From Mycobacterium marinum (GTDB taxonomy: Bacteria > Actinomycetota > Actinomycetes > Mycobacteriales > Mycobacteriaceae), in assembly GCF_003391395.1 (NCBI RefSeq), contig NZ_CP024190.1, forward strand, positions 2,356,001 through 2,420,000: DNA of 64,000 bases, read 5' to 3'. Position 1 is the stretch's first letter, and each line of letters begins with the position of its first letter. Shown here in pieces: positions 54,389 to 63,944 of this stretch. The notes under the pieces were generated by a model. That model did not search any database. It had not been told where the DNA came from and was given only the letters and a program-made list of their open reading frames with translations. A program made the position numbers and the translations under genes.

Positions 54389-56101
54389 ATGGCCAGCTGT
54401 CGTCGTGAACGCAACTTCAGCCGGTGGTCGGGATTGCGCAATGTCCTGCGGCGCGGTTTCGGGGGCAATGGGCACAAGATCGCCGCTGTCGGGGTCGCCG
54501 CGCTGGCTGCGGCATCCTCGCTGAGCGCGTGCTCGGGTAGCGCGGCGGGGCAGATCGACTATGTGGTCGATGGTCCGCTGCCCACCTACAACACCAACAC
54601 CGTCACCGGAGCCGCATCCGCCGGAGCGCAGGCGTTTGCCCGAGTGCTGACGGGGTTCGGGTACCACGGACCCGACGGCCAGGTGGTGGCCGACCACGAC
54701 TTCGGAACGATCTCGGTGGTGGGCGGCGCGCCCTTGGTGCTCGATTATCAAATCGCTGACGACGCCGTCTATTCCGATGGCAAGCAGGTGACTTGTGACG
54801 ACCTGGTGCTGGCCTGGGCCGCAGAATCCGGGCGTTACCCGGGTTTCGATGCCGCAACGCAGGCCGGCTACGTCGACATCGCCAACATCGAATGCACGCC
54901 CGGGCAGAAGAAGGCCCGAGTGTCCTTCATCCCGGACCGCGCGGTCGTCGACTACGCCCAGCTGTTCACCGCGACATCATTGATGCCGTCGCACGTCCTG
55001 GCCGATGAGCTTGGCATCGACGTCACCGCGGCGCTGCTGGACAACAAGGCTCCCCAGGTGGAGCAGATCGCGCGACTGTGGAATACCACCTGGGATCTCA
55101 AGCGGGGTGTGGATCTCAAACACTTTCCGTCTTCGGGGCCGTACAAGATCGAGTCGATTCTCGACGATGGTGGCGTGGTGCTCGTCGCCAACGACCGTTG
55201 GTGGGGCGCCAAGGCGATCACCAAGCGGGTCATCGTGCGGCCGCAGGGTGCCGACATCCAAGACCGGGTCAATAATCGTGACGTCGACGTCGTCGACGTC
55301 GCGGCCGGGTCCTCGGGGACCTTGACCACCCCCGACAATTACCAGCGCACGGATTCGCCATCGGAGGGAATCCAACAGCTGATCTTCTCGCCGAAGGGGC
55401 CGCTGGCCGATGTTCGCAATCGTCGCGCCGTCGCGTTGTGTACGCCACGGGACGCGATTTCGCGCGACGCCGGAGTTCCGATCGCCAACTCGCGGCTCAA
55501 TCCGGCCACCGAGGACGCCATCGCCGGGGCCGACGGCACCGCGGAGGGGGGCAAGTTCACCAAGGGTGATTCGGGCGCCGCACGCGATGCGCTCGGCGGT
55601 GCGCCGCTGACCCTGCGCATCGGCTACCACGGGCCCAATGCACGGCTGGCGGCCATCATCGGCGCCATCGCCAAGTCGTGCGGGCCGGCCGGCATCTCGG
55701 TTTCTGATGTGACGCTGGACACAGCGGGGCCCGGGGCGCTTCGGGACGGCAAGATCGATGTTTTGCTGGCCAGTACCGGTGGGGCCTCCGGTAGCGGGTC
55801 CACGGGTTCGTCGTCGATGGATGCATATGACCTGCACAGCGGTAACGGAAACAACCTGTCGGGCTACGCAAATCCGCAAATTGACGGCATCATCAGTGCA
55901 CTTGCGGTGTCCGCTGATCCGGCAGAGCGTGTCAGGTTGCTCGCCGAGGGGGCGCCGGTACTCTGGGACGAGATGCCAACGTTGCCGTTGTACCGGCAGG
56001 AGCGCACGTTGCTGATGTCAAAAAAAATGTATGCCGTGAGCAGGAATCCGACTCGCTGGGGGGCAGGCTGGAACATGGACCGATGGGCGTTGATGCAGTG
56101 A
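54389..56101 (+). CDS. Solute-binding lipoprotein, SBP family 5 (Rv2585c-like)
   Basis: The 570-aa protein has an N-terminal basic stretch, a hydrophobic helix and the lipobox LSAC with Cys48, so it is anchored to the outer face of the membrane. The body is a peptide/oligopeptide-binding (SBP_bac_5) fold: YNTNTVTGAASAGAQAFARVLTGFGYHGPDGQVVADHDFG, then FPSSGPYKIESILDDGGVVLVANDRWWG. No permease genes are adjacent, so it may work with a distant ABC transporter or have another role. It follows secF by 5 bp. Confidence 0.9.
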   Translation: MASCRRERNFSRWSGLRNVLRRGFGGNGHKIAAVGVAALAAASSLSACSGSAAGQIDYVVDGPLPTYNTNTVTGAASAGAQAFARVLTGFGYHGPDGQVVADHDFGTISVVGGAPLVLDYQIADDAVYSDGKQVTCDDLVLAWAAESGRYPGFDAATQAGYVDIANIECTPGQKKARVSFIPDRAVVDYAQLFTATSLMPSHVLADELGIDVTAALLDNKAPQVEQIARLWNTTWDLKRGVDLKHFPSSGPYKIESILDDGGVVLVANDRWWGAKAITKRVIVRPQGADIQDRVNNRDVDVVDVAAGSSGTLTTPDNYQRTDSPSEGIQQLIFSPKGPLADVRNRRAVALCTPRDAISRDAGVPIANSRLNPATEDAIAGADGTAEGGKFTKGDSGAARDALGGAPLTLRIGYHGPNARLAAIIGAIAKSCGPAGISVSDVTLDTAGPGALRDGKIDVLLASTGGASGSGSTGSSSMDAYDLHSGNGNNLSGYANPQIDGIISALAVSADPAERVRLLAEGAPVLWDEMPTLPLYRQERTLLMSKKMYAVSRNPTRWGAGWNMDRWALMQ

Positions 56102-56652
56102 CAGATTTAGTGGTAACTGGGCGGGGGAGCGCCCCCGTCGCGGATCTGATCTCGTCGCTGACCAGGGACGTGGCGGATTTCCCCGAGCCTGGAATTCAGT
56201 TCAAGGATCTGACTCCGCTGTTTGCCGACCGTGAGGCGATGGCTGCGGTGATCGACGCGCTGGCCGACATCGCGGCCGGCACCGACCTGGTGGCCGGTAT
56301 CGAGTCGCGTGGGTCGCTGGTTGCCGCGGCCCTGGCCGCACGCCTGGGCACCGGCGTGCTGTCCATTCGCAAGAGCGGCAAGCTGCCACCGCCGGTGCTC
56401 ACCGAGGAATACGACAGGGAATATGGCGCTGCCAGCATGGAGATTCCCGCCGACAGTCTCGAGCTGCGGGGACGTAGCGTGGTGATCATCGACGATGTGT
56501 TGGCCACGGGTGGGACCCTCGGGGCGGCAACCCGCTTGCTGGAGCGCACTGGTGCCAAGGTGACCGGGGCGGCGGTGGTGGTCGAACTGACGGCGCTGGG
56601 CGGTCGCGAGGCGATCGCGCCGTTGCGGGTGCACAGTCTGAGCCGGGCCTAG
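56098..56652 (+). CDS. apt: Adenine phosphoribosyltransferase
   Basis: The 184-aa enzyme has DFPEPGIQFKDLTPLF, VAGIESRGSLVAAALAARL and the PRPP-binding VVIIDDVLATGGT. It salvages adenine with PRPP to AMP. GTG 56098 is preferred because it overlaps the preceding stop (GTGA), while ATG 56083 is possible. In the ESRGS motif Ser replaces the more usual Phe after Gly, similar changes are seen in mycobacterial Apt. It precedes relA. Confidence 0.9.
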   Translation: MTDLVVTGRGSAPVADLISSLTRDVADFPEPGIQFKDLTPLFADREAMAAVIDALADIAAGTDLVAGIESRGSLVAAALAARLGTGVLSIRKSGKLPPPVLTEEYDREYGAASMEIPADSLELRGRSVVIIDDVLATGGTLGAATRLLERTGAKVTGAAVVVELTALGGREAIAPLRVHSLSRA

Positions 56653-56728
56653 TCTGCGCCGGCAGCGGCCGAGAACGAGCGGGGCAAGTCCAACTTTGGA
56701 GATATCCTCTAGGTCGGAGGTGACGACG

Positions 56729-59092
56729 GTGGCCGATGACCAAAGCACGACGCAGGCAGTCGTGCCGTCCGTCGAGTCGCCACCGGTGGTAGAGGCGCCC
56801 GAGGCGGCGCCGGCTGAGACCCTCAAGACAACCAGCAGCGCCTCCCGTCGGGTGCGGGCCCGGCTGGCCCGCCGGATAACCGCTCAGCGCAGCGCCATCA
56901 ACCCGGTTCTCGAGCCATTGGTGGCGGTGCACCGCGAGGTGTACCCCAAGGCCGACCTTTCGCTGCTGCAGCGGGCTTACGAGGTCGCCGACCAGCGCCA
57001 CGCCGGCCAGTTCCGGCATTCCGGTGATCCTTACATCACCCACCCGCTGGCGGTTGCCAACATCCTGGCCGAGTTGGGCATGGACAGCACCACCCTGGTG
57101 GCGGCGCTGCTGCACGACACCGTCGAAGACACCGGATACACCCTCGAGGCGCTTTCCGAAGAGTTCGGCGAGGAGGTGGGCCATCTTGTCGACGGGGTGA
57201 CCAAGCTGGACCGGGTCGTGCTCGGTAGCGCTGCCGAAGGCGAGACCATCCGCAAAATGATCACCGCCATGGCTCGCGATCCGCGGGTGCTGGTGATCAA
57301 GGTGGCCGACCGGTTGCACAACATGCGCACCATGCGCTTTCTGCCCCCGGAGAAGCAGGCGCGCAAGGCCCGCGAGACACTGGAAGTCATTGCCCCCCTG
57401 GCGCATCGACTGGGTATGGCCAGCGTCAAGTGGGAGCTCGAAGACCTGTCGTTTGCCATCCTGCATCCCAAGAAGTACGACGAGATCGTGCGCCTGGTGG
57501 CCGGCCGAGCGCCGTCGCGCGACACCTACCTGGCCAAGGTCCGTGCCGAGATCATCGCCACGCTGAGTGCATCGAAGATCAAGGCCACCGTGGAGGGACG
57601 CCCCAAGCACTATTGGTCGATCTACCAGAAGATGATCGTCAAGGGCCGCGACTTCGACGACATCCACGACCTGGTCGGCATCCGCATCCTGTGCGACGAG
57701 ATCCGGGACTGCTATGCCGCGGTGGGCGTGGTGCATTCGCTGTGGCAGCCGATGGCGGGACGGTTCAAGGACTACATCGCCCAGCCCAGATACGGTGTGT
57801 ACCAGTCGTTGCACACCACCGTGGTCGGCCCGGAGGGTAAGCCGCTGGAGGTGCAGATCCGCACCCGCGACATGCACCGCACCGCCGAATACGGCATCGC
57901 CGCGCACTGGCGCTACAAAGAGGCCAAGGGCCGCAACGGTGTTCCCCATCCACATGCGGCGGCCGAGATCGACGACATGGCGTGGATGCGTCAACTGCTC
58001 GACTGGCAGCGGGAGGCCGCCGACCCGGGCGAATTCCTGGAGTCGCTGCGTTACGACCTTGCCGTACAAGAGCTTTTCGTGTTCACGCCCAAGGGCGATG
58101 TCATCACCTTGCCCACCGGATCGACACCTGTGGACTTCGCCTATGCGGTACACACCGAGGTTGGTCACCGCTGCATCGGCGCCAGGGTCAACGGGCGGCT
58201 GGTGGCACTGGAACGCCAGCTGGAAAACGGCGAAGTGGTAGAGGTTTTCACCTCCAAGGCGCCCAATGCCGGGCCATCGCGGGACTGGCAGCAGTTCGTC
58301 GTCTCGCCACGCGCCAAGACCAAGATCCGGCAGTGGTTCGCCAAAGAGCGGCGTGAGGAGGCGCTGGAGGCGGGTAAGGAGGCGATCGCGCGCGAAGTGC
58401 GCCGCGGTGGGCTTCCGTTGCAGCGCTTGGTCAATGGCGAGTCCATGGGGGCGGTCGCCCGTGAGCTGCACTACACTGATGTGTCGGCGCTCTACACCGC
58501 CATTGGCGAGGGGCACGTGTCTGCCCGCCATGCCATGCAACGGCTGCTGGCCGAGCTTGGCGGCATCGACCAGGCCGAGGAGGAGCTCGCCGAGCGGGCG
58601 ACGCCGACCACCATCCCGCGCCGTCCGCGCAGCTCCGACGACGTCGGGGTCTCGGTGCCCGGTGCCCCCGGCGTGATGACCAAGCTGGCCAAGTGCTGCA
58701 CACCGGTTCCCGGCGACAACATCATGGGTTTTGTCACCCGCGGCGGCGGAGTCAGCGTGCATCGCACCGACTGCACCAACGCGGAGTCGCTCAAACAGCA
58801 GTCCGAGCGCATTATCGAGGTGCATTGGGCGCCGTCGCCGTCGTCGGTGTTCCTGGTCGCCATTCAGGTGGAGGCACTGGACCGGCACCGGTTGCTGTCG
58901 GATGTGACCCGGGTGCTGGCCGACGAGAAGGTCAACATCCTGTCGGCGTCGGTGACCACCTCGGGGGACCGGGTGGCGATCAGCCGGTTCACCTTCGAAA
59001 TGGGCGACCCCAAGCACCTGGGGCATCTGCTCAACGTCGTGCGCAACGTGGAGGGCGTGTACGACGTCTACCGGGTGACTTCGGCCGCCTAG
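56729..59092 (+). CDS. relA: Bifunctional (p)ppGpp synthetase/hydrolase Rel
   Basis: The 787-aa protein has an HD hydrolase domain (VAALLHDTVEDTGYTLE; VKVADRLHNMRTM), a synthetase domain (GRPKHYWSIYQKM; RFKDYIAQPRYGVYQSLHTTVVGPEGKPLEVQIRT), a TGS domain (VFTPKGDVITLPTGSTPVDFAYAVHTEVG) and a C-terminal zinc-finger/ACT region (KCCTPVPGD, FLVAIQVEALDRHRLLSDVT). It makes and breaks the stringent alarmone and is needed for long-term survival. GTG 56729 has GGAGG (56716-56720) 8 bp upstream. TATCCT at 56703-56708 could be a -10 of its own promoter. Confidence 0.97.
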   Translation: MADDQSTTQAVVPSVESPPVVEAPEAAPAETLKTTSSASRRVRARLARRITAQRSAINPVLEPLVAVHREVYPKADLSLLQRAYEVADQRHAGQFRHSGDPYITHPLAVANILAELGMDSTTLVAALLHDTVEDTGYTLEALSEEFGEEVGHLVDGVTKLDRVVLGSAAEGETIRKMITAMARDPRVLVIKVADRLHNMRTMRFLPPEKQARKARETLEVIAPLAHRLGMASVKWELEDLSFAILHPKKYDEIVRLVAGRAPSRDTYLAKVRAEIIATLSASKIKATVEGRPKHYWSIYQKMIVKGRDFDDIHDLVGIRILCDEIRDCYAAVGVVHSLWQPMAGRFKDYIAQPRYGVYQSLHTTVVGPEGKPLEVQIRTRDMHRTAEYGIAAHWRYKEAKGRNGVPHPHAAAEIDDMAWMRQLLDWQREAADPGEFLESLRYDLAVQELFVFTPKGDVITLPTGSTPVDFAYAVHTEVGHRCIGARVNGRLVALERQLENGEVVEVFTSKAPNAGPSRDWQQFVVSPRAKTKIRQWFAKERREEALEAGKEAIAREVRRGGLPLQRLVNGESMGAVARELHYTDVSALYTAIGEGHVSARHAMQRLLAELGGIDQAEEELAERATPTTIPRRPRSSDDVGVSVPGAPGVMTKLAKCCTPVPGDNIMGFVTRGGGVSVHRTDCTNAESLKQQSERIIEVHWAPSPSSVFLVAIQVEALDRHRLLSDVTRVLADEKVNILSASVTTSGDRVAISRFTFEMGDPKHLGHLLNVVRNVEGVYDVYRVTSAA

Positions 59093-59108
59093 AAACGGCG
59101 TTTTCCGG

Positions 59109-59996
59109 CTAGTCGAGGAACACCGACTTGATGGTCACATCAAGTGCTGGCGGTCCGTCCTCGCCGCCACCGGCGACACCGGCCTTGGCGATCTTGTCCA
59201 GCGTTTCCAGCCCGTCGGCTTGGATGGTGCCGAACACGGTGTACTGGGGCGGTAGCTGCGAGTCGCGATAGACCATGAAGAACTGGCTGCTGTTGGTATC
59301 CGGGCCGGCATTGGCCATGGCCAGAGTGCCGCGCGGATAGATCACCGGCTGGCGCAGTGCCGGGTCGTTGGGCGGGTACTGGTCGGTGGGGTACTCGTTG
59401 GCGAATTGGTAGCCCGGACCGCCGGTTCCGTCGCCCTTCGGGTCGCCGCACTGCAGCACCGACAGCGTCGGCGAGGTGGTCAGCCGATGGCACTTGGTGT
59501 CCTTGAAGAAGCCCTGCTGCGCCAGGCTCGCGAAACTGTTTACCGTGCAAGGTGATTCGTTGTTGGCCAGCATGAGGCCGACCTTTCCTTGGCTGGTCAT
59601 CATGCTCGCGCTCACCTGGGCCGGTTCGGTCGGCACCTTGCCCGACCGCGGCGGCTTGGCCGGCTTGGCGGCCTTGTCCGGGGACGCCGGGTATTGGCAG
59701 TTGGCGCCGAGGTTGGCCGAAGGCTTGAACGCCGGCAGCGGCGGTACCGAGTCGTCGGTGGGCGCAGCGGCGGAGCTGGTCGGCTCGGAACTGCTGGGGC
59801 TCGCGGAGGCGGTGGTCTTGTGATCGCCCTTGTTCATCACCACAACGACCACTACGGCGGCGATCACGGTGACCGCAGCCACTGCGCTACCCACGATCAT
59901 CAGGATCCGCCGGCGCTTGGCCTGCTTGGCGCGGCGCTCCAGCTGCCGCTCTAGTTTGCGCTTGGCTGTGGCACGTCGCTGCTGGTTGGTCGGCAC
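59109..59996 (-). CDS. ppiB: Peptidyl-prolyl cis-trans isomerase PpiB (cyclophilin), membrane-anchored
   Basis: The 295-aa protein has a basic N-terminus, one membrane helix (about residues 31-54), a Ser/Thr/Pro/Lys-rich linker of about 70 residues and a cyclophilin domain (FKDTKCHRLTTSPTLSVLQCGDPKGDGTGGPGYQFANE; GTLAMANAGPDTNSSQFFMVY). It would help protein folding on the outer side of the membrane. GTG 59996 is the start. It is convergent with relA (16-bp gap). Confidence 0.92.
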   Translation of the reverse strand: MPTNQQRRATAKRKLERQLERRAKQAKRRRILMIVGSAVAAVTVIAAVVVVVVMNKGDHKTTASASPSSSEPTSSAAAPTDDSVPPLPAFKPSANLGANCQYPASPDKAAKPAKPPRSGKVPTEPAQVSASMMTSQGKVGLMLANNESPCTVNSFASLAQQGFFKDTKCHRLTTSPTLSVLQCGDPKGDGTGGPGYQFANEYPTDQYPPNDPALRQPVIYPRGTLAMANAGPDTNSSQFFMVYRDSQLPPQYTVFGTIQADGLETLDKIAKAGVAGGGEDGPPALDVTIKSVFLD

Positions 59997-60136
59997 GGCC
60001 GATGTCCTCCCTGCTTGTCCGGTGAATCGGGCCGAGTGGCCAGCTCAGGCTAATGTGAGCGCCGAAACCCTTGTCAAGCACCCCACGGTGTTGGCCCATA
60101 TCGTCGCCGGACCGAGGGAATGGGAAACTGGGAATC

Positions 60137-60811
60137 GTGTTGATCACCGGATTTCCCGCCGGCGTGTTGCAGTGCAATTGTTACGTGCTGGCCGAGCGGC
60201 CTGGAACGGACGCCATCATCGTCGACCCCGGCCAGCGTGCGATGGGCCAACTGCGTCGCATCCTCGACAAGAACCGGCTGACTCCGGCCGCGGTGTTGAT
60301 CACCCACGGGCACATCGACCACATGTGGTCGGCTCAGAAGGTCTCGGATACGTTCGGCTGCCCGACCTACATCCATCCCGAGGACCGATTCATGCTCAAA
60401 GACCCCATCTACGGCCTGGGGCCGCGGGTGGCACAGCTGTTCGCCGGTGCCTTCTTCCGTGAGCCCAAACAGGTCGTCGAACTGGACCGCGACGGCGACA
60501 AGATCGACCTCGGCAACATCTGCGTCAACGTGGATCACACACCCGGGCACACCCGCGGATCGGTGTGCTTCCGGGTGCCGCTGGCGGCCAAAGACGACCG
60601 CGACGTCGTATTCACCGGCGACACGCTGTTCGAGCGCTCCATCGGCCGCTCCGATCTGTTCGGAGGCAGCGGCCGTGACCTGCTGCGCTCGATCGTCGAC
60701 AAGTTGCTGGTGCTCGACGACAAGACCGTGGTGCTTCCCGGGCACGGCAACTCCACCAGCATCGGTGCCGAGCGGCGGTTCAACCCGTTCCTGGAAGGGT
60801 TGAGCACGTGA
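60137..60811 (+). CDS. Metallo-beta-lactamase-fold hydrolase, glyoxalase II-like (Rv2581c-like)
   Basis: The 224-aa protein has the zinc motif THGHIDH, then DHTPGHTRGSV, FTGDTLF and LPGHGNSTSIG, the full ligand set of the MBL fold in the hydroxyacylglutathione-hydrolase-like group. As mycobacteria lack glutathione, the real substrate may be a mycothiol or other thioester. GTG 60137 begins VLITGFPAG, the family N-terminus. It overlaps hisS by 4 bp (GTGA). Confidence 0.91.
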   Translation: MLITGFPAGVLQCNCYVLAERPGTDAIIVDPGQRAMGQLRRILDKNRLTPAAVLITHGHIDHMWSAQKVSDTFGCPTYIHPEDRFMLKDPIYGLGPRVAQLFAGAFFREPKQVVELDRDGDKIDLGNICVNVDHTPGHTRGSVCFRVPLAAKDDRDVVFTGDTLFERSIGRSDLFGGSGRDLLRSIVDKLLVLDDKTVVLPGHGNSTSIGAERRFNPFLEGLST

Positions 60812-62070
60812 CGGAATTCTGTGCTCCCAAAGGCGTGCCGGACTACGTGCCACCGGACTCGGCGCAGTTTGTGGCGGTGCGCGACGGCCTGCTGACGGCC
60901 GCCCGCCGGGCCGGCTACGGCCACATCGAACTGCCGATCTTCGAGGACACCGCGCTGTTTGCCCGTGGCGTGGGTGAATCGACCGACGTGGTGTCCAAAG
61001 AGATGTACACGTTTGCCGACCGTGGTGACCGTTCGGTGACGCTGCGGCCCGAGGGCACCGCTGGGGTGGTGCGGGCGGTGATCGAACACGGCCTGGACCG
61101 TGGGGCGCTGCCGGTGAAGCTGTGTTACGCGGGTCCGTTCTTCCGCTACGAGCGTCCGCAGGCCGGGCGGTATCGCCAGTTGCAGCAGGTTGGTGTGGAG
61201 GCGATCGGCGTGGACGATCCGGCGCTGGACGCCGAGGTGATCGCCATCGCCGACGCGGGCTTCCGTTCGCTGGGGCTGGACGGGTTCCGGTTGGAAGTCA
61301 CTTCGCTCGGTGATGAGACCTGCCGGCCGCAGTACCGAGAACTGTTGCAGGAGTTTCTGTTCGGTTTGGACCTTGACGAAGAGACCCGCCGGCGCGCTGC
61401 GCTCAATCCATTGCGGGTGCTCGACGACAAGCGCCCGGAGGTGCGGGCGATGACCGCCGAGGCCCCGGTGCTGCTCGACCACCTCTCCGATGTCGCCAAG
61501 CAGCACTTTGACACGGTGCTGGCGCATCTGGACGCGCTCAGGGTGCCCTATGTCATCAACCCGCGCATGGTGCGCGGGCTCGACTACTACACCAAGACCA
61601 CCTTCGAATTCGTGCACGACGGGTTGGGCGCGCAGTCCGGCATCGGCGGCGGGGGCCGCTACGACGGCCTGATGAAGCAGCTGGGCGGGCAGGACCTGTC
61701 GGGCATCGGGTTCGGGCTGGGTGTCGATCGGACGATGCTGGCGTTGCGCGCCGAAGGCAAGAGCGTGGGGGAGAGCGCCCGCTGCGACGTGTTCGGGGTG
61801 CCACTGAGCGAGCAGGCCAAGCTGACGCTGGCGGTGCTGGCCGGGCAGCTCCGCGCCTCGGGCGTTCGCGTCGACCTCGCCTACGGTGATCGCGGGCTCA
61901 AGGGTTCGATGCGTGCGGCCGACCGCTCCGGTGCGAGCGTTGCGCTGGTCGCCGGGGATCGCGATATCGAGGCGGGCACGGTCGGGGTGAAGGACCTCGG
62001 TACCGGCGAGCAGGTCTCGGTGTCGACCGATTCGGTTGTCGACGACGTGATTGCCAAGCTCGGACGCTAG
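60808..62070 (+). CDS. hisS: Histidyl-tRNA synthetase
   Basis: The 420-aa class II synthetase has motif 1 region, motif 2 CYAGPFFRYERPQAGRYRQLQQVGVEAIG, the histidine A signature VRGLDYYTKTTFEFVH and motif 3 GGGGRYDGLMKQLGGQDLSGIGFGLGVDR, then an anticodon-binding domain. It charges tRNA-His. The GTG start overlaps the MBL gene stop. The haloalkane dehalogenase gene that follows hisS in M. tuberculosis is absent here and a 13E12 gene is in its place. Confidence 0.96.
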   Translation: MTEFCAPKGVPDYVPPDSAQFVAVRDGLLTAARRAGYGHIELPIFEDTALFARGVGESTDVVSKEMYTFADRGDRSVTLRPEGTAGVVRAVIEHGLDRGALPVKLCYAGPFFRYERPQAGRYRQLQQVGVEAIGVDDPALDAEVIAIADAGFRSLGLDGFRLEVTSLGDETCRPQYRELLQEFLFGLDLDEETRRRAALNPLRVLDDKRPEVRAMTAEAPVLLDHLSDVAKQHFDTVLAHLDALRVPYVINPRMVRGLDYYTKTTFEFVHDGLGAQSGIGGGGRYDGLMKQLGGQDLSGIGFGLGVDRTMLALRAEGKSVGESARCDVFGVPLSEQAKLTLAVLAGQLRASGVRVDLAYGDRGLKGSMRAADRSGASVALVAGDRDIEAGTVGVKDLGTGEQVSVSTDSVVDDVIAKLGR

Positions 62071-62126
62071 CCCGGCCGCGCCCCCGTCGGGGCGATCGCC
62101 GTTCGTGTCGTACCCCCGTGGCATTA

Positions 62127-62142
62127 TCGAATGTATGTTCGA
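62127..62142. promoter_or_regulatory. LexA (SOS) box overlapping the 13E12 start
   Basis: TCGAATGTATGTTCGA differs from the consensus TCGAAC-N4-GTTCGA at one fixed base (T for C). It includes the ATG at 62135. If this is the true start, LexA would cover both the transcript start and the start codon; the mRNA would be leaderless or nearly so. LexA control of several 13E12-family genes is known in M. tuberculosis. Confidence 0.85.
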
Positions 62143-63598
62143 ATCCTGGTACGCCAGTCGTGCGACATCCGAGTCGGCGGCGTTGCTGGATCGGGTGGGT
62201 GAGGCCGCGCGTTCAGAGGCGCAGTCAGCGGCCGGGCGCCTGGTGGCGATCGGGGAGTTGTTCGTACTGCGGTGCCGCGAGTCGGGGGAGCGGGCCCAGT
62301 GGGCAACCGATACCTGGGAGGCAGTCGCCGCCCAGGTCGCGGCCAGATTGCGCTGCAGCGTGGCGATGGGGGCGAGCTATCTGCGCTATGCGATGGCGAT
62401 GCGGGATCGGCTGCCGCTGGTCGGCAAGGTGTTCGAGTCCGGTGACATCGACTATCGGAGCTTTCAGACGATTGTGTTTCGCACCGATCTGATCGCCGAT
62501 GCCGACGTGTTGGCCAAGGTGGATGCCCAGGTGGCGGCGCTGGTATCGCGTCGCCCCTCGCTGACGCGCGGTGGGCTGGGCGCGGCGGTCGACCAGATTG
62601 TCACCAAGGTCGATCACGACGCGGTGCGCCAGGCGCACAAGGCGGCCTCGGACCGGTACGTCGACGTCATTGGCGGTGGTTCGGGAATGGCCTGGGTGGA
62701 GGGCAGTGTGGTTGCCACCGCTGGGCAAGCCCTTGATCGGCGACTTGATGAGTTGGCGGCCACCGTGTGTGCGGCCGATCCGCGCACGCGCAAGCAGCGG
62801 CGCGCCGACGCGTTGGGGGCGCTGGCCGCCGGTATCGAGCGGCTGGTGTGTGGTTGTGGGTCGGCTCAGTGCGCGGCGTCGGAACCGGCGCGCTCGAGCA
62901 ACATCGTGATACATGTCATCGCCGAGCGGGCCAGCGTCGAGGGCGCGGGCACCGCGCCGGGCGTGCTGGCGGGGTCGGAGTGGCTTGTCCCGGCCGAGTT
63001 GGTCGCCGAGCTGGCCAAGTCCGCCAGGCTGGTGCCCGTGATCCGGCCGGCCGAGATTGCCGAACCGAGATACACCCCATCGGCGCAACTGGCTGACTTT
63101 GTGCGCTGTCGCGATCTCACTTGCCGGGCCCCCGGGTGTGACCGCCCGGCCGCCGACTGCGACGTCGACCACACGGTGCCCTACGCGGCTGGCGGCCTCA
63201 CGCACCCCTCGAACCTGAAATGCCTATGCCGCAAACACCATCTGCTGAAGACGTTCTGGGGTTGGCGCGACCAGCAGTTGCCCGATGGAACCGTGATCTG
63301 GGGTCTGCCCGACGGGCATGTCTATGTCACCACCCCGGGTAGCGCGTGGTTGTTCCCCTCGCTGTGTGCACCCACCGGCCGCGTGCCCGCGAGGTCGGCC
63401 GCGCAGGGCGCTTGTGGCGACGGTCGGGGCGCGATGATGCCCCAACGGCGTCGCACTCGGGCTCAGCAACGGGCCCATCTGATCGCTACCGAACGCCGTC
63501 GCAACCGGCAGGCGCGCCAACCCCGCTCCGTGTTCGCGCAGGGTTCGGACTTGCAGACCCGCACCTGCGCCGCTGCCGAGGAACCGCCGCCCTTCTAG
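62135..63598 (+). CDS. REP13E12-family DUF222/HNH endonuclease-like protein
   Basis: The 487-aa protein has the DUF222 helical region (residues 15-300) and a C-terminal HNH motif: FVRCRDLTCRAPGCDRPAADCDVDHTVPYAAGGLTHPSNLKCLCRKHHLLKT, with zinc-type cysteines and the D-H...N...H residues. An Arg-rich C-terminus (RRRTRAQQRAHLIATERRRNRQAR) may bind DNA. These genes occur in many copies in mycobacteria and carry phage-attachment sites in some strains. ATG 62135 begins MFESWYASRATSESAALL; the open frame goes on to 62051 over the end of hisS. It is under a LexA box, so it should rise with DNA damage. Confidence 0.9.
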   Translation: MFESWYASRATSESAALLDRVGEAARSEAQSAAGRLVAIGELFVLRCRESGERAQWATDTWEAVAAQVAARLRCSVAMGASYLRYAMAMRDRLPLVGKVFESGDIDYRSFQTIVFRTDLIADADVLAKVDAQVAALVSRRPSLTRGGLGAAVDQIVTKVDHDAVRQAHKAASDRYVDVIGGGSGMAWVEGSVVATAGQALDRRLDELAATVCAADPRTRKQRRADALGALAAGIERLVCGCGSAQCAASEPARSSNIVIHVIAERASVEGAGTAPGVLAGSEWLVPAELVAELAKSARLVPVIRPAEIAEPRYTPSAQLADFVRCRDLTCRAPGCDRPAADCDVDHTVPYAAGGLTHPSNLKCLCRKHHLLKTFWGWRDQQLPDGTVIWGLPDGHVYVTTPGSAWLFPSLCAPTGRVPARSAAQGACGDGRGAMMPQRRRTRAQQRAHLIATERRRNRQARQPRSVFAQGSDLQTRTCAAAEEPPPF

Positions 63599-63794
63599 CT
63601 GGCTCGGTGCGCCGTCAAAGATGCGTGCGAGCGATGTACTTCGTTCTGTGTTGTCGAGCTCAGACGACTATCGCTGCAACCGTGCGTCGGCGCCGGCTTC
63701 ATCGCAAACGCCACCGCCGAAACCCGCCGACAAACTTCCCACGGACAAACATCGACCAATCGTAGGCCGCGCTCAAATCCATTGCGGCTCAACA

Positions 63795-63905
63795 ATCTGA
63801 TGCGCGCTCGACGGGCAGGTCTAGGTGACTATCCCGGGCGGCGCGTGGTCGTTCCCCTTGTGTGCAAGCCGGCGGCACCCACCAGTTCGACCGCGCACAA
63901 GCGAG
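63795..63905 (+). pseudogene. Decayed fragment of a second 13E12 copy
   Basis: This stretch aligns with the C-terminal coding part of the 13E12 gene (about 63296-63410) at roughly 80 percent of bases over the best 50. In the reading frame it gives DGQV-stop-VTIPGGAWSFPLC against DGHVYVTTPGSAWLFPSLC, with TAT changed to TAG. The bases 63600-63795 before it hold no intact gene; an Arg-rich frame there (RRRLHRKRHRRNPP) faintly resembles the C-terminus of the intact copy. Confidence 0.7.
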
Positions 63906-63928
63906 CTAGTCGGGCGCTTGACTAGAAA

Positions 63929-63944
63929 TCGAACTAATGTTCGA
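63929..63944. promoter_or_regulatory. Perfect LexA (SOS) box at window edge
   Basis: TCGAAC-TAAT-GTTCGA matches all 12 fixed positions of the mycobacterial LexA consensus. It is followed by ATGTTCGAATGTGTGGTATG, which resembles the start of the intact 13E12 gene (ATGTTCGAATCCTGGTACG) apart from a one-base insertion. The downstream gene is cut off, so what it controls is not visible. Confidence 0.85.
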
